DNA of 64,000 bases from assembly GCF_025630775.1 (NCBI RefSeq), contig NZ_JAOSZE010000019.1:62001-126000 (forward strand). The letters run 5' to 3'. Source of the stretch: Actinoplanes sp. KI2. Lineage in GTDB: Bacteria; Actinomycetota; Actinomycetes; Mycobacteriales; Micromonosporaceae. Made by a program: the position numbers and the translations under genes. Positions 15,823 to 23,837 of the stretch are shown piece by piece. Position 1 is the first letter of the stretch. Each line of letters opens with the position of its first letter. A model generated the notes under the pieces. It was given only the letters and a program-made list of their open reading frames with translations, made no database searches and was not told the origin of the DNA.

Positions 15823-16041
15823 TTATGTTTGGCTTGCGGCCAGCCGCTCCATCGCCTGGACGTACTCGCGGTCGGTGATGTCACCGGCGGCGAGCTGGGC
15901 GGCGAGCACGCCCTCGGTGCTCGACACGTCCGGATCCGCGCGCCAGGGCCGGGCGGCCTGAGGCTCGGAGCCGACCCGTTTCCACACCATGAGTGCACAT
16001 ACCGAGAGCACGAAGACGACAAAACCGTACAGAAAAAGCAT
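15823..16041 (-). CDS. SHOCT-domain membrane-anchored small protein
   Basis: A 72-aa protein. ATG 16041 is preferred because GGAGG lies 8 nt upstream; the GTG three codons earlier overlaps that ribosome site. One N-terminal membrane helix (LFLYGFVVFVLSVCALMVW), then a linker and a C-terminal SHOCT motif (EGVLAAQLAAGDITDREYVQ). SHOCT domains are short oligomerisation modules found at protein ends, often with a membrane segment. No partner gene is obvious nearby. Confidence 0.8.
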   Translation of the reverse strand: MLFLYGFVVFVLSVCALMVWKRVGSEPQAARPWRADPDVSSTEGVLAAQLAAGDITDREYVQAMERLAASQT

Positions 16042-16275
16042 CCCCGTCACCTCCAGTAACCCATGCTGGCGTGGCAGACGTGATGATCGGAAGTACGGCG
16101 TCGGCTAGTCGACGGGCCAACCTGGCCACCGAGTCGTGCCGTGCCGTCGGGCAGGAGTGTCACGCCAAGGCCAACGACCAGGCCGCCCGTTGAGGTACCC
16201 CCTCGCCGCCCCGGAACACACGGCGATCGGCACCGCGGGGTAGGTTCGAGTCTTTGCCGGAGGGGACAGCCCGCG

Positions 16276-16887
16276 ATGACCACCGGAACCGCCCGGGTCG
16301 CCGGGCCCGCCGACGTCGACCGGATCGTGGAGATCCTGACCGGCGCGTTCTTCCACGACCCACTGTGGGGGCCGGCGTTCCCCGACGTCGAGCGCCGCGC
16401 CGAGCAGGCGGCCGGTCTGTGGCGGTTCTACGTCACCTGCGTGCAGCGTTATCCGTGCACGTTCCTCACCACCGGCGGCGAGGCCACCGCGGTGTGGATC
16501 CCGCCCGGCGGGGTCGAGCTGACCCACGACGAGGAAGCCGACCTCGAGCGCCTGCTGCTGGCCACCACCGGCCGCGAGACGACCGACGGCATCCTCGAGA
16601 TCATGGCCCGGTTCGACGCCGCCCGGCCCCGCGAGCCGCACTACTACCTGGGCCTGATCGGCACCCACGACGCCCACCGCGGCCGCGGGCACGGGATGCG
16701 CCTGCTGGCGGAGAATCTGGCCGTCGTCGACGCGCAGGGCGCCGCCGCCTATCTGGAGTCCTCCAACCCGGCCAACGACGCGCGGTACGCCCGGCACGGC
16801 TTCCTCCCGCACGCAACGATCACCGCCGCGAGCGGCCATGTCATCACCACGATGTGGCGCCCGATACGAGGCATACCGTCTCGATAG
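16276..16887 (+). CDS. GNAT family N-acetyltransferase
   Basis: A 203-aa acetyltransferase. ATG 16276 follows a GGAGGGG ribosome site. The acetyl-CoA loop is YYLGLIGTHDAHRGRGHGMR (V-x-x-x-R-G-x-G type: HRGRGHG), followed by the C-terminal Asn/Tyr region SSNPANDARYARHGF. The N-terminal half (TARVAGPADVDRIVEILTGA) is the usual first strand-helix. Substrate unknown. It ends 9 nt before the TetR start and contains that regulator's promoter motif in its last codons, so the two genes are very close but read separately. Confidence 0.88.
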   Translation: MTTGTARVAGPADVDRIVEILTGAFFHDPLWGPAFPDVERRAEQAAGLWRFYVTCVQRYPCTFLTTGGEATAVWIPPGGVELTHDEEADLERLLLATTGRETTDGILEIMARFDAARPREPHYYLGLIGTHDAHRGRGHGMRLLAENLAVVDAQGAAAYLESSNPANDARYARHGFLPHATITAASGHVITTMWRPIRGIPSR

Positions 16888-16890
16888 CAT
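16862..16890. promoter_or_regulatory. TetR promoter with repeated CGATA motif
   Basis: CGATAC (16862-16867) and CGATAG (16882-16887) flank ATACCGTCTCGATA, a sequence nearly repeated upstream of the epimerase gene. TAGCAT (16885-16890) lies 6 nt before GTG 16897, giving a leaderless TetR start. The shared motif is a candidate TetR operator. Confidence 0.5.
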
Positions 16891-16896
16891 GACTCG

Positions 16897-17490
16897 GTGA
16901 TCGAACCGAAGAGCCGTGGTGGCCGTCCCCGCAGCGAACTGGCGCGCGAAGCGGTCCTGCATGCGGCCGACGACCTGCTGCTCGAAGTCGGTTACGCGGC
17001 CCTGACCATGAAGGGCATCGCCGAACGGGCGGGCGTCGGCCGGCAGACCGTGTACCGCTGGTGGTCCACCAAGGCGGAAGTCCTCTTCGAGGCCAGCGTG
17101 ACCGACGCGGAGGAAGAACTCGCCGTCCCTCCCGGCGGGACACCCGTGGTCGAGGTCGCCGCCTACCTGGACGCCCTGGCGCGGTTCCTGGCCCACTCGC
17201 CGGCCGGCGTGGCATACCGCAGCCTGCTCGCCGCCGCGCAGCACGACGCCGCGGTCCGAGAGCTCGTCGCCTCCCGCGATGTCCTCGGCGCAAGCGCAAG
17301 AGCCGTCCTCGAACGGATCGCTCCCGACACACCCGCGATCGAGGAGACTGCCGCGCGGCTCATCGGGCCCACCTTCTTCTGGATCATGAGCGGCCGCGAT
17401 CCCGCTTCGCTGGACACACGGGCACTGGCGCAGAACTTCCTGCGTTCCCTCCAGGTGAACAACGACTCGAGCGAAGCGGCGGTCGAGTAA
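16897..17490 (+). CDS. TetR family regulator
   Basis: A 197-aa repressor. The N-terminal helix-turn-helix is clear: LTMKGIAERAGVGRQTVYRW, preceded by RSELAREAVLHAADDLLLEV. The C-terminal part resembles the TetR_C domain of actinobacterial members (YLDALARFLAHSPAGVAYRS). GTG 16897 is supported by the leaderless TAGCAT. It is followed after 69 nt by an epimerase gene whose upstream region shares the same CGATAC-rich motif, so the epimerase and darcynin genes are its likely targets. Confidence 0.88.
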   Translation: MIEPKSRGGRPRSELAREAVLHAADDLLLEVGYAALTMKGIAERAGVGRQTVYRWWSTKAEVLFEASVTDAEEELAVPPGGTPVVEVAAYLDALARFLAHSPAGVAYRSLLAAAQHDAAVRELVASRDVLGASARAVLERIAPDTPAIEETAARLIGPTFFWIMSGRDPASLDTRALAQNFLRSLQVNNDSSEAAVE

Positions 17491-17505
17491 CTAGACACGG
17501 TGCCT

Positions 17506-17529
17506 CGATACGCGATACGGTTTCGATAC
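17506..17529. promoter_or_regulatory. triple CGATAC motif before the epimerase gene
   Basis: CGATAC occurs at 17506, 17513 and 17524, and ATACGGTTTCGATA here aligns with ATACCGTCTCGATA upstream of tetR. Candidate shared TetR operator for the downstream genes. Confidence 0.5.
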
Positions 17530-17559
17530 ACGGTGAACCGAATCTGCGAGGAGGACCTG

Positions 17560-18459
17560 ATGCGCGTGTTCGTTACCGGGGCAACCGGCTGGATCGGCTC
17601 GGCCACCGTCGACGAGTTCTTGTCGGCCGGCCACGAGGTCGTCGGCCTGGCCCGCTCGGCGGAGAAGGCGGCTGCGCTGCGGAGCAAGGGCGCCATCGCC
17701 CTGCGCGGTGACCTGGACGATCTCGACTCGTTGCGCCGCGGCGCGGCCGAGGCCGACGGTGTCGTCCACCTTGCCAACAAGCACGACTGGGGCGATCCCG
17801 ACGAGACCAACCGCGCCGAGGGCACGGCAGTGCAAGCCATGCTCGACGGGCTTGCCGGCACCGGCAAACCGATCATCGTCGCGAACGGCCTCTCCGGCCT
17901 GGTCACCGGCCGCGCCGTCCGGGAGACCGACGCCTCGCCGGAGGTCGGGCCCGGCGCCGACCGCGGTGGCAGCGAAAACCTCGCGCTCGACTATGCCGAC
18001 CGCGGCGTACGCTCGATCGTCGTCCGGTTCGCGCCGTCCGTGCACGGCGCCGGCGACTGGGGCTTCGTCACGTTCCTGGCCGAGGCCGCTCGCCGCCAAG
18101 GCGTGTCCGGCTACCTCGGGGACGGCACCACGACATGGTCGGCCGTCCACCGCCTCGACGCCGCACGGCTCATCCGGCTCGGCCTCGAAGCGGCACCCCC
18201 TGGCACCCGCATGCACGCCGTAGCCGAGGAGGCCGTCACCACCCGCCAGATCGCGGAGGCACTCGGCACCGCGCTCGGCCTCACGGTGGCCTCCGTCGAG
18301 CCGGAGAAGGCCGACGAACACTTCGGCGTCGTGGCCTCGTTCTTCGGCCTCGACATGACCGCCACCAGCACCCGCACCCGAGAACTGCTCGGCTGGACCC
18401 CGACCGGCCCCACCCTGATCGACGACATCCTGGCCGGCTCCTACGGCACCGCACCCTGA
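17560..18459 (+). CDS. NAD(P)-dependent epimerase/dehydratase family protein
   Basis: A 299-aa extended SDR-type protein. ATG 17560 has GAGGAGG 5 nt upstream. The N-terminal nucleotide motif is VFVTGATGWIGSATVDEFL (GxxGxxG). The active-site region, however, does not show a clean YxxxK: SENLALDYADRG is where it would be. C-terminal part (STRTRELLGWTPTGPTLIDD) is typical of this SDR subgroup, which includes many uncharacterised reductases. It likely binds NADP and acts on a small molecule. Co-directional with the TetR and darcynin genes. Confidence 0.82.
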   Translation: MRVFVTGATGWIGSATVDEFLSAGHEVVGLARSAEKAAALRSKGAIALRGDLDDLDSLRRGAAEADGVVHLANKHDWGDPDETNRAEGTAVQAMLDGLAGTGKPIIVANGLSGLVTGRAVRETDASPEVGPGADRGGSENLALDYADRGVRSIVVRFAPSVHGAGDWGFVTFLAEAARRQGVSGYLGDGTTTWSAVHRLDAARLIRLGLEAAPPGTRMHAVAEEAVTTRQIAEALGTALGLTVASVEPEKADEHFGVVASFFGLDMTATSTRTRELLGWTPTGPTLIDDILAGSYGTAP

Positions 18460-18491
18460 CCGCCGCCACCCCGACGTCGAGGAGACGCGCC

Positions 18492-18893
18492 ATGTCTGCA
18501 CCCACCGATTTCGAACCCACGGTCACCGCGTTCATCCTGGTCAAGACCACCCGCGCCTGGCTGGAGATGTCCATCCCCCAGCGGATCGCCGCGTTCGAGA
18601 CCAACGTCCTGCCCACCGTCCGGGAAAAGGCCAAGGACGTCCGCTCACGCTTCTACGACACGGAGTTCTACACCGCCCGGGTCACCGACGTGTGGGTCTG
18701 GGAGGCGCGCGACCACGAAGCCTTCCAACTGGTGATCGAGGCCCTGCGCGAGACACCGTTCTGGGACCATTACTTCGAGGTCGTCGAGATCCTCGTCGGC
18801 GTCGAGAACGGGTACGCCAAGATTACGGCACCGCCACTCTGGCGAGCATCAGCGCCTGACGCCCGACCTAACGTGCCGCCGACCCCACGCTGA
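18492..18893 (+). CDS. darcynin family protein
   Basis: A 133-aa protein matching the darcynin family: AFILVKTTRAWLEMSIPQR, then SRFYDTEFYTARVTDVWVWE and FWDHYFEVVEILVGVENGYA. GAGGAG precedes ATG 18492. The family is small, of unknown function, and probably folds like the dimeric alpha-beta barrel stress proteins; that fold assignment is inference. It follows the epimerase by 32 nt in a probable TetR-controlled operon. The 3' end overlaps the convergent MFS gene by 26 nt. Confidence 0.85.
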   Translation: MSAPTDFEPTVTAFILVKTTRAWLEMSIPQRIAAFETNVLPTVREKAKDVRSRFYDTEFYTARVTDVWVWEARDHEAFQLVIEALRETPFWDHYFEVVEILVGVENGYAKITAPPLWRASAPDARPNVPPTPR

Positions 18894-20427
18894 CCTTGAC
18901 GGGTGCCGGGCTCGACTCCGTGCGGCGGCGGAAGGCGACGATCAGCAGCGCCGCCCCGGCCGCCAGGGTGAGCGCGGCCGCCGCGGCGGTCACGTGCATC
19001 GACCCGACGAACGCGTGGTTCGCCGCGTCGATCAGGTCCGGCCGGTGCAGGGCGTCGGCGACCGCGCGGGTGCGCTCGGCCGAGGGCGTCGCGGCGTCCC
19101 GGGCCGGGGCCGGCAGCGCGGCGAGCGAGGGCGCGATCCGATCCCGGTACGCCGTAGTCAGGATCGTGCCCAGCAGCGCGATACCGAGGACGCTGCCCAC
19201 CTGCCGCACGGTGTTGTTGACCGCCGAGCCGGCGCCCATCCGGTCGACCGGCAGCACCGCGATCACCGCGGCCACGGTCGGCGCGATCGCGAGGCCCATC
19301 GCCACCCCGCTGATGAAGCCGACGGTGCAGAACCACGCGAGGGGTGTGTCCACATCGAAGCTCAGGTTGGCCAGGAACGCGCCCGCGACCACGAGCAGCC
19401 CCAGGCCGCTGACCGGGCCGACCCCGTACCGCCGGGCCAGCCGTGCCCCGACCGGGGAGCCGAGGGCCAGCCCGAGCGCGCCGGGCAGGAACGCCAGGCC
19501 GGTCGAGAGCGCGCTCATCCCGCGGGCGCCCTGCAGGTAGAAGTTGCCGTAGAACATCTGCCCGGTGATCCCGAAGAACAGCGCGGCGAGCGCGAGGTTC
19601 CCGGCGCTGAACCGGCCGTGGCGGAACAGCCGCGGGTCGAACGACGGCTCCGGCGACCGCCATTCGAAGACCGTGAACGCGGCCAGCAGCACCAGCCCGG
19701 CCAGCACCGGCGCCCACACCCGCCAGCGCTGCCAGTCGGTGTTCTGCCCGGCCTCGATCAGGCCATAGGCCAGCAGGGCCAGCCCGGCCGTCGAGAGAAC
19801 GAGACCGATCGGGTCCGGGCGGCGACGAGCGGCAAGCTTCGGATTGGGTACGACGAGAGCGATCCCGATCAGCGCCACGGCGGCCACCGGCAGGTTGACC
19901 AGGAACACCGAGCCCCACCAGAAGTGGTCCACGAGCAGCCCGCCCAGCAGCGGCCCGAGCGCGACCCCGATCCCGCTCGACGCCGACCAGGCCGCGATCG
20001 CGCCCGCCCGCCGGGCCGGCGGGAAGGTCGCCCCGATGATCGCCATCGAGGTCGGCATCATCATCGCGCCGCCCAGCCCCATCAGCCCGCGGGCGAGGAT
20101 CAGGCCGGTCGCGCCGCCCGCCCAGGCGGCCCAGACCGAGGCGGCGCCGAAGCAGAGCAGCCCGAGCACCAGGATCGTGCGGTGACCGTACCGGTCGCCG
20201 AGCGCGCCGGCGGCGAACAGCGCGGTCGCGAACAGCAGCGCGTACGCCCCGACCGCCCACTGCAGCTGGCCGGGGGTGGCGCCGAGGCCGGTGCGCGGGT
20301 CGGCGATGCGTTCGAGGGCGATGCCCAGGATGGTGGTGTCGATCCAGATGAGCACCGCGGCGAAGACGAGGACGGACAGCACCCGGCGCTGCCGCGGTAC
20401 GCTTATTGACAGGTCCCTGACGGTCAT
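18868..20427 (-). CDS. MFS drug exporter, DHA2 (14-TM) type
   Basis: A 519-aa exporter of the DHA2/EmrB-QacA group with about 14 hydrophobic segments. Motif A-like GDRYGHRTILVLGLLCFG lies between helices 2 and 3, and motif C-like SSGIGVALGPLLGGLL in helix 5, the antiporter signature. Length is normal. It faces a MarR gene across 60 bp containing two copies of a TTGnCAGG-CCTGnC repeat, so it is very likely repressed by that MarR. Expected role is proton-driven export of lipophilic drugs or antibiotics. Confidence 0.92.
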   Translation of the reverse strand: MTVRDLSISVPRQRRVLSVLVFAAVLIWIDTTILGIALERIADPRTGLGATPGQLQWAVGAYALLFATALFAAGALGDRYGHRTILVLGLLCFGAASVWAAWAGGATGLILARGLMGLGGAMMMPTSMAIIGATFPPARRAGAIAAWSASSGIGVALGPLLGGLLVDHFWWGSVFLVNLPVAAVALIGIALVVPNPKLAARRRPDPIGLVLSTAGLALLAYGLIEAGQNTDWQRWRVWAPVLAGLVLLAAFTVFEWRSPEPSFDPRLFRHGRFSAGNLALAALFFGITGQMFYGNFYLQGARGMSALSTGLAFLPGALGLALGSPVGARLARRYGVGPVSGLGLLVVAGAFLANLSFDVDTPLAWFCTVGFISGVAMGLAIAPTVAAVIAVLPVDRMGAGSAVNNTVRQVGSVLGIALLGTILTTAYRDRIAPSLAALPAPARDAATPSAERTRAVADALHRPDLIDAANHAFVGSMHVTAAAAALTLAAGAALLIVAFRRRTESSPAPVKVSVGSAAR

Positions 20428-20463
20428 GCGGTAACCCTCGCAAGATTGTCAGGTCCCTGTCAA
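20406..20463. promoter_or_regulatory. twin MarR-type operators
   Basis: Two copies of a near-palindrome: TTGACAGGTCCCTGAC (20406-20421, within the first codons of the exporter) and TTGTCAGGTCCCTGTCAA (20446-20463). Start-to-start spacing is 40 bp. They lie between divergent MarR and exporter genes. Confidence 0.7.
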
Positions 20464-20487
20464 TAGACACTGTCGCACAATGGGCGG

Positions 20488-20934
20488 GTGACACAGAACT
20501 TGGGCTGCTCCACCTTTCTCGTCCGGCACGCCTGGCTCGCCCTGCGCGGCGTCGTCGCCGAGGCGCTCGTCCAGCACGACCTCTCGGTGGCCCAGTTCGC
20601 GTCGCTGCTGATGCTCGAGGAGGTGCCCGGCCTGTCGGTCGCCGACGTGGCCCGCAAGGTGTCGACCGCGCGCCAGTCGGCCAACGAGATGCTCGGCGGC
20701 CTCGAGCGGGCCGGCCTGGTCGAACGCCGCCCGCACCCGAGCGATCGCCGTACCCAGCAGATCTTCCTGACCGACGCCGGCCGGCAGCGGCTGGCCGAGG
20801 CGGTGCCCACCGTGCAGGCCGTCGAGGCCCGGCTCGCGGCCGGCTTCACCGCCGACGAGATCGCCGTGGTCAACGCCTGGCTGCAGAAGATGACCGAGGT
20901 GACCGACGCCGGCGAGGAGATACCGACTATCTAG
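20488..20934 (+). CDS. MarR family regulator
   Basis: A 148-aa winged-helix regulator with GTG start. Core: AQFASLLMLEEVPGLSVADV, then ARQSANEMLGGLERAGLVER and the wing PSDRRTQQIFLTDAGRQRL. Divergent from the DHA2 exporter, with two operator-like repeats between, the classic arrangement for a drug-responsive local repressor. Its end overlaps the convergent membrane-protein gene by 8 nt. Confidence 0.9.
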   Translation: MTQNLGCSTFLVRHAWLALRGVVAEALVQHDLSVAQFASLLMLEEVPGLSVADVARKVSTARQSANEMLGGLERAGLVERRPHPSDRRTQQIFLTDAGRQRLAEAVPTVQAVEARLAAGFTADEIAVVNAWLQKMTEVTDAGEEIPTI

Positions 20935-22615
20935 TCGGGCAGACCACCAGCGCGGCGGGCGCCGGCACGCGGGCCGCCGCGGAACAGTCGAAACGCTGGT
21001 CGATCAGGGTGCGGACCTGCGCGTCGGCACGGGCCAGATCGAACCAGGCCGGCTGCATCACCAGGTACCGGTAGCGGTGACCGTCGTCGGTGAGGCAGCG
21101 CAGGTTGTCCTGGTAACTGGGGAAGGTGCGCACCCGGGCTGCGGAGTTCGCGCGCTGCAGCCACTGCGGCGACGGGTAGCGGCAGCTCGTCGGATTGCCG
21201 AGGGCGTGGTTGTAGGTGCCGAACGTCAGGTAGAGCACGGGCGTGTCCGGGCCGAGGCGCCGGCCCAGGTCGGTCAGCTCGCCGTTGCTCGACGGTCGGT
21301 TGTAGACGGTGTAGTTGTAGATGCCGAACGCGTACGGGTCGCCGGGCAGCACCGGCGGCAGCAGCGCGACGCCGAGCGCCACCACGCCGAACGCCCACGG
21401 CAGCGCGGGCACCGATCGACCGGCGAGGAACCAGGTCAGGGCCGCAAGACCGAGACCGATCAGCGCGTACGCGAGGGCGACCCGGCCGACATGGGCGTGC
21501 CGCCACCCCGCGGGCAGGCGCAGCAGTGCCAGGCTCAGCGCGGTGACCGCCGCCGTGGCCAGGGCCAGCGCCCAGCGGACCGCCGGGACCAGCGCGAAGG
21601 CGGCGCCGCCGACCCCCGCGGCGAGGATCGGAACCACGGCGAAGTGGTACGCGAAGAACTCGCCCTGCGCGTACCCGGAAAGCACCGACAGCAAGCCCGC
21701 GACCAGCGCGACGGCCACGCCCAGCGATCGGCTCCGGCCCGCCGGGAGGCGGTGGATCAGCGCGACCGCGGCGGCCGGCGCCAGCACCACGATCGGGCTG
21801 AGCACCGCCACGTCGCCGAGCGCGATGAACAGCTTGTGCAGATCGGAGCGGCGGATGCCGTGGTGGATCGGCGAACCGTGCACGAGGTTCGCCTGGTCGC
21901 GCAGCCAGGTCCACTCCCAGGGCAGGAAGTGCATGGTCGCCACGTACCAGAGAGCGACGAAGACGGCCGCGGACAGCGCGACCCACGCCGCGCGGCGCCG
22001 GTCGAACAGCGCGACGACCAGCAGGGTCAGCAGCGCGACCGGGAAGGTGGCGAGCTTGACCGCGACCACCAGCATGGTGGCGAACCCGCCGAGCAGCGCG
22101 CCCAGCCAGACCCGCCGGGGCAGCAGCGCGGCGCCGACGGCCAGCACGCCGCAGAACGGGGCCACCCAGTCCGGCTCGAGGAAGTGCCACGGCGGCGCGA
22201 CGATCAGCGCCAGGCCGGTGGCGGTCGCGATCCCGGCCGCCGCCGGCAGGCCGGCGACGCGCCGCACCCCCAGCAACAGCACGACCGCGACACCCACGAT
22301 CAGCACGTACGTCTCGAGCCGGATCACCAGGTCCGCGGTGGGCAGCGAGGAGTCGCCGACCAGCAGATGCCGTCCACCGTCGAGGGCGGCGATCAGCAGC
22401 TTGTACACGACCGGGCGGGCGATGAAGATGTCCCAGACGCTGACCCCGCCCCGGCCGGCCGTCTCCAGGCCGCCGAGCGCGTACGTCACGTCGCCGTTGA
22501 CGTTCGTGCGGATCGCCAGGACGACGGCGGCCAGGACGACGGTTGCGGCCAGAACGATCACGGCCGCGCGGCCCAGTGCAGGGCGAGCCGCCCGATCCCC
22601 CGATCGCATGATCAA
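20927..22615 (-). CDS. polytopic membrane protein, GT-C-like
   Basis: A 562-aa protein with about 11-13 hydrophobic helices and a soluble C-terminal domain (from roughly residue 425). The first extracytosolic loop contains NVNGDVTYALGGLETAGRGG with an acidic residue, as in lipid-linked (GT-C) glycosyltransferases of actinobacteria, and the C-terminal part (LYLTFGTYNHALGNPTSCRY) has an exported-domain look with Cys residues. I infer a glycosyltransferase or mannosyltransferase-like enzyme acting outside the membrane; the catalytic motif is not clear. Start ATG 22615 or 22609. Confidence 0.6.
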   Translation of the reverse strand: MIMRSGDRAARPALGRAAVIVLAATVVLAAVVLAIRTNVNGDVTYALGGLETAGRGGVSVWDIFIARPVVYKLLIAALDGGRHLLVGDSSLPTADLVIRLETYVLIVGVAVVLLLGVRRVAGLPAAAGIATATGLALIVAPPWHFLEPDWVAPFCGVLAVGAALLPRRVWLGALLGGFATMLVVAVKLATFPVALLTLLVVALFDRRRAAWVALSAAVFVALWYVATMHFLPWEWTWLRDQANLVHGSPIHHGIRRSDLHKLFIALGDVAVLSPIVVLAPAAAVALIHRLPAGRSRSLGVAVALVAGLLSVLSGYAQGEFFAYHFAVVPILAAGVGGAAFALVPAVRWALALATAAVTALSLALLRLPAGWRHAHVGRVALAYALIGLGLAALTWFLAGRSVPALPWAFGVVALGVALLPPVLPGDPYAFGIYNYTVYNRPSSNGELTDLGRRLGPDTPVLYLTFGTYNHALGNPTSCRYPSPQWLQRANSAARVRTFPSYQDNLRCLTDDGHRYRYLVMQPAWFDLARADAQVRTLIDQRFDCSAAARVPAPAALVVCPTR

Positions 22616-22725
22616 GAGCGTACTGTCGCCGCGCCAGGCGCCCTATCGATCGGCGCGGAGTCCTAGCACTTTGATAGCCGCGTCCCAGCTTTTTCTCAGG
22701 CTCGGTCCACGATCGACCGTGCCCG

Positions 22726-23103
22726 TCAGTCGCCCCAGATGGTGGCGTGGTCGGCGAAGTCGTCGCTGTGCCGCGGGATCACGCAGAGGATGTGTCCGCC
22801 CGGGGCGCGCAGGATGCGGCACTCCAGCCAGCGGTTGATCTCGACGGCGCCCAGCGCGAGGAGGCGGGCGGTCTCGGCCTCCACATCGTCGGTCTCCAGG
22901 TCCACGTGGTAGCGCGCCTCGGCGTCGACCGCCTGCACGGCCAGGGTCAGGCTCGGCAGGGCGCCCGGCAGCGACGTGAACTGCTCCTCGCCGGGGACCG
23001 GGGTGGCGGGGACGCCCAGGGCCGCGGACCAGAAGGCGGCGGCCTCCCCGGCCGAGGCCTCGGGCACGTCGATCAGGATGGTGGACAGGCGGCTGCGATG
23101 CAT
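22726..23103 (-). CDS. VOC family (glyoxalase-like) protein
   Basis: A 125-aa protein with the vicinal-oxygen-chelate fold: TILIDVPEASAGEAAAFWSA in the first half and YHVDLETDDVEAETARLLAL in the second, followed by CRILRAPGGHILCVIPR. Potential metal ligands are His in YHVDLE and the acidic positions near ILCVIPR. Members range from dioxygenases to resistance proteins, so no reaction is assigned. It is 14 nt downstream of the NUDIX regulator gene on the same strand and might share its transcript. Confidence 0.8.
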   Translation of the reverse strand: MHRSRLSTILIDVPEASAGEAAAFWSAALGVPATPVPGEEQFTSLPGALPSLTLAVQAVDAEARYHVDLETDDVEAETARLLALGAVEINRWLECRILRAPGGHILCVIPRHSDDFADHATIWGD

Positions 23104-23117
23104 GGCCGGAACCTACC

Positions 23118-23774
23118 TCAGGGGCGCAGCAGGGCGGGGTGCAGCAGGGTGGCGGTGCCGCGCCGGTAGAGCTGTGCGGGGCGGCCCCGGTCGCGGATCG
23201 CGGACTCCCCGGTGGGCTCGATGAAGTTCTCGGCGCCGGTCACCTTGCGGTGGAAGTTGCGGGGGTCGAGTTTGGTGCGCCAGACCGTCTCGTAGACCGT
23301 GCGCAGCTCGGCGATCGTGAAGGCGGGCGGGCAGAACGCGGTGGCCAGCGGGGTGTACTCCAGTTTGGCCCGAGCCCGCTCCAGGCCGTCGGCCAGGATC
23401 CGGGCGTGGTCGAAGGCCAGCCGGTCGCCGGCCGCGATCGGGCGCCAGGAGGCGCCGGCCGCGTCGCTGCCGGCCACCGGGGCGGGCAGGTCCGGCAGCA
23501 GGGCGAGGTAGGCCACCGTCACCACCCGGCCGCGGGGGTCGCGGCCCGGCGCGCCGTAGGTCGCCAACTGTTCGAAGTGGCCGGCCGCCGGGTCGACGCC
23601 GGTCTCCTCGCGCAGCTCGCGGGCGGCGGCATCGGTCAGGTCCTCCGACTCCAGCACGAAGCCGCCGGGCAGCGCCCACTCCCCCTCGAACGGCGGGATG
23701 CCGCGGCGCACCAGCAGCACCTGCAGCTCGCCGTTGCGGATCGTGAGGAGCACCAGGTCCACGGTTAGCGTCAT
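23118..23774 (-). CDS. NUDIX-domain regulator with winged helix, NrtR-like
   Basis: A 218-aa protein joining a NUDIX domain (about 1-140; NUDIX box GGFVLESEDLTDAAARELRE then ETGV) to a C-terminal winged-helix (about 150-218; FTIAELRTVYETVWRTKLDP, RNFHRKVTGAENFI). That architecture is the NrtR family, transcription factors that sense ADP-ribose or related nucleotides and control NAD and pentose genes. ATG 23774 is leaderless: TATTAT lies 7 nt upstream. A palindrome with TGACGATAA arms covers this promoter, so it is probably autoregulated and controls the divergent SPFH-NAD-kinase-like operon. Confidence 0.9.
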   Translation of the reverse strand: MTLTVDLVLLTIRNGELQVLLVRRGIPPFEGEWALPGGFVLESEDLTDAAARELREETGVDPAAGHFEQLATYGAPGRDPRGRVVTVAYLALLPDLPAPVAGSDAAGASWRPIAAGDRLAFDHARILADGLERARAKLEYTPLATAFCPPAFTIAELRTVYETVWRTKLDPRNFHRKVTGAENFIEPTGESAIRDRGRPAQLYRRGTATLLHPALLRP

Positions 23775-23776
23775 GT

Positions 23777-23807
23777 TGACGATAATACCTCGGACGGTTT
23801 ATCGTCA
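23777..23807. promoter_or_regulatory. operator of the NUDIX regulator
   Basis: Perfect 9-bp arms TGACGATAA (23777-23785) and TTATCGTCA (23799-23807), 13 bp apart. The left arm overlaps the TATTAT -10 (23782-23787) of the leaderless regulator gene, and the right arm contains TTATCG in a position to serve the divergent gene. A third half-like TGACGACAA follows at 23811. Confidence 0.75.
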
Positions 23808-23837
23808 GTGTGACGACAAAACGGGAAGGCGGCCGAG

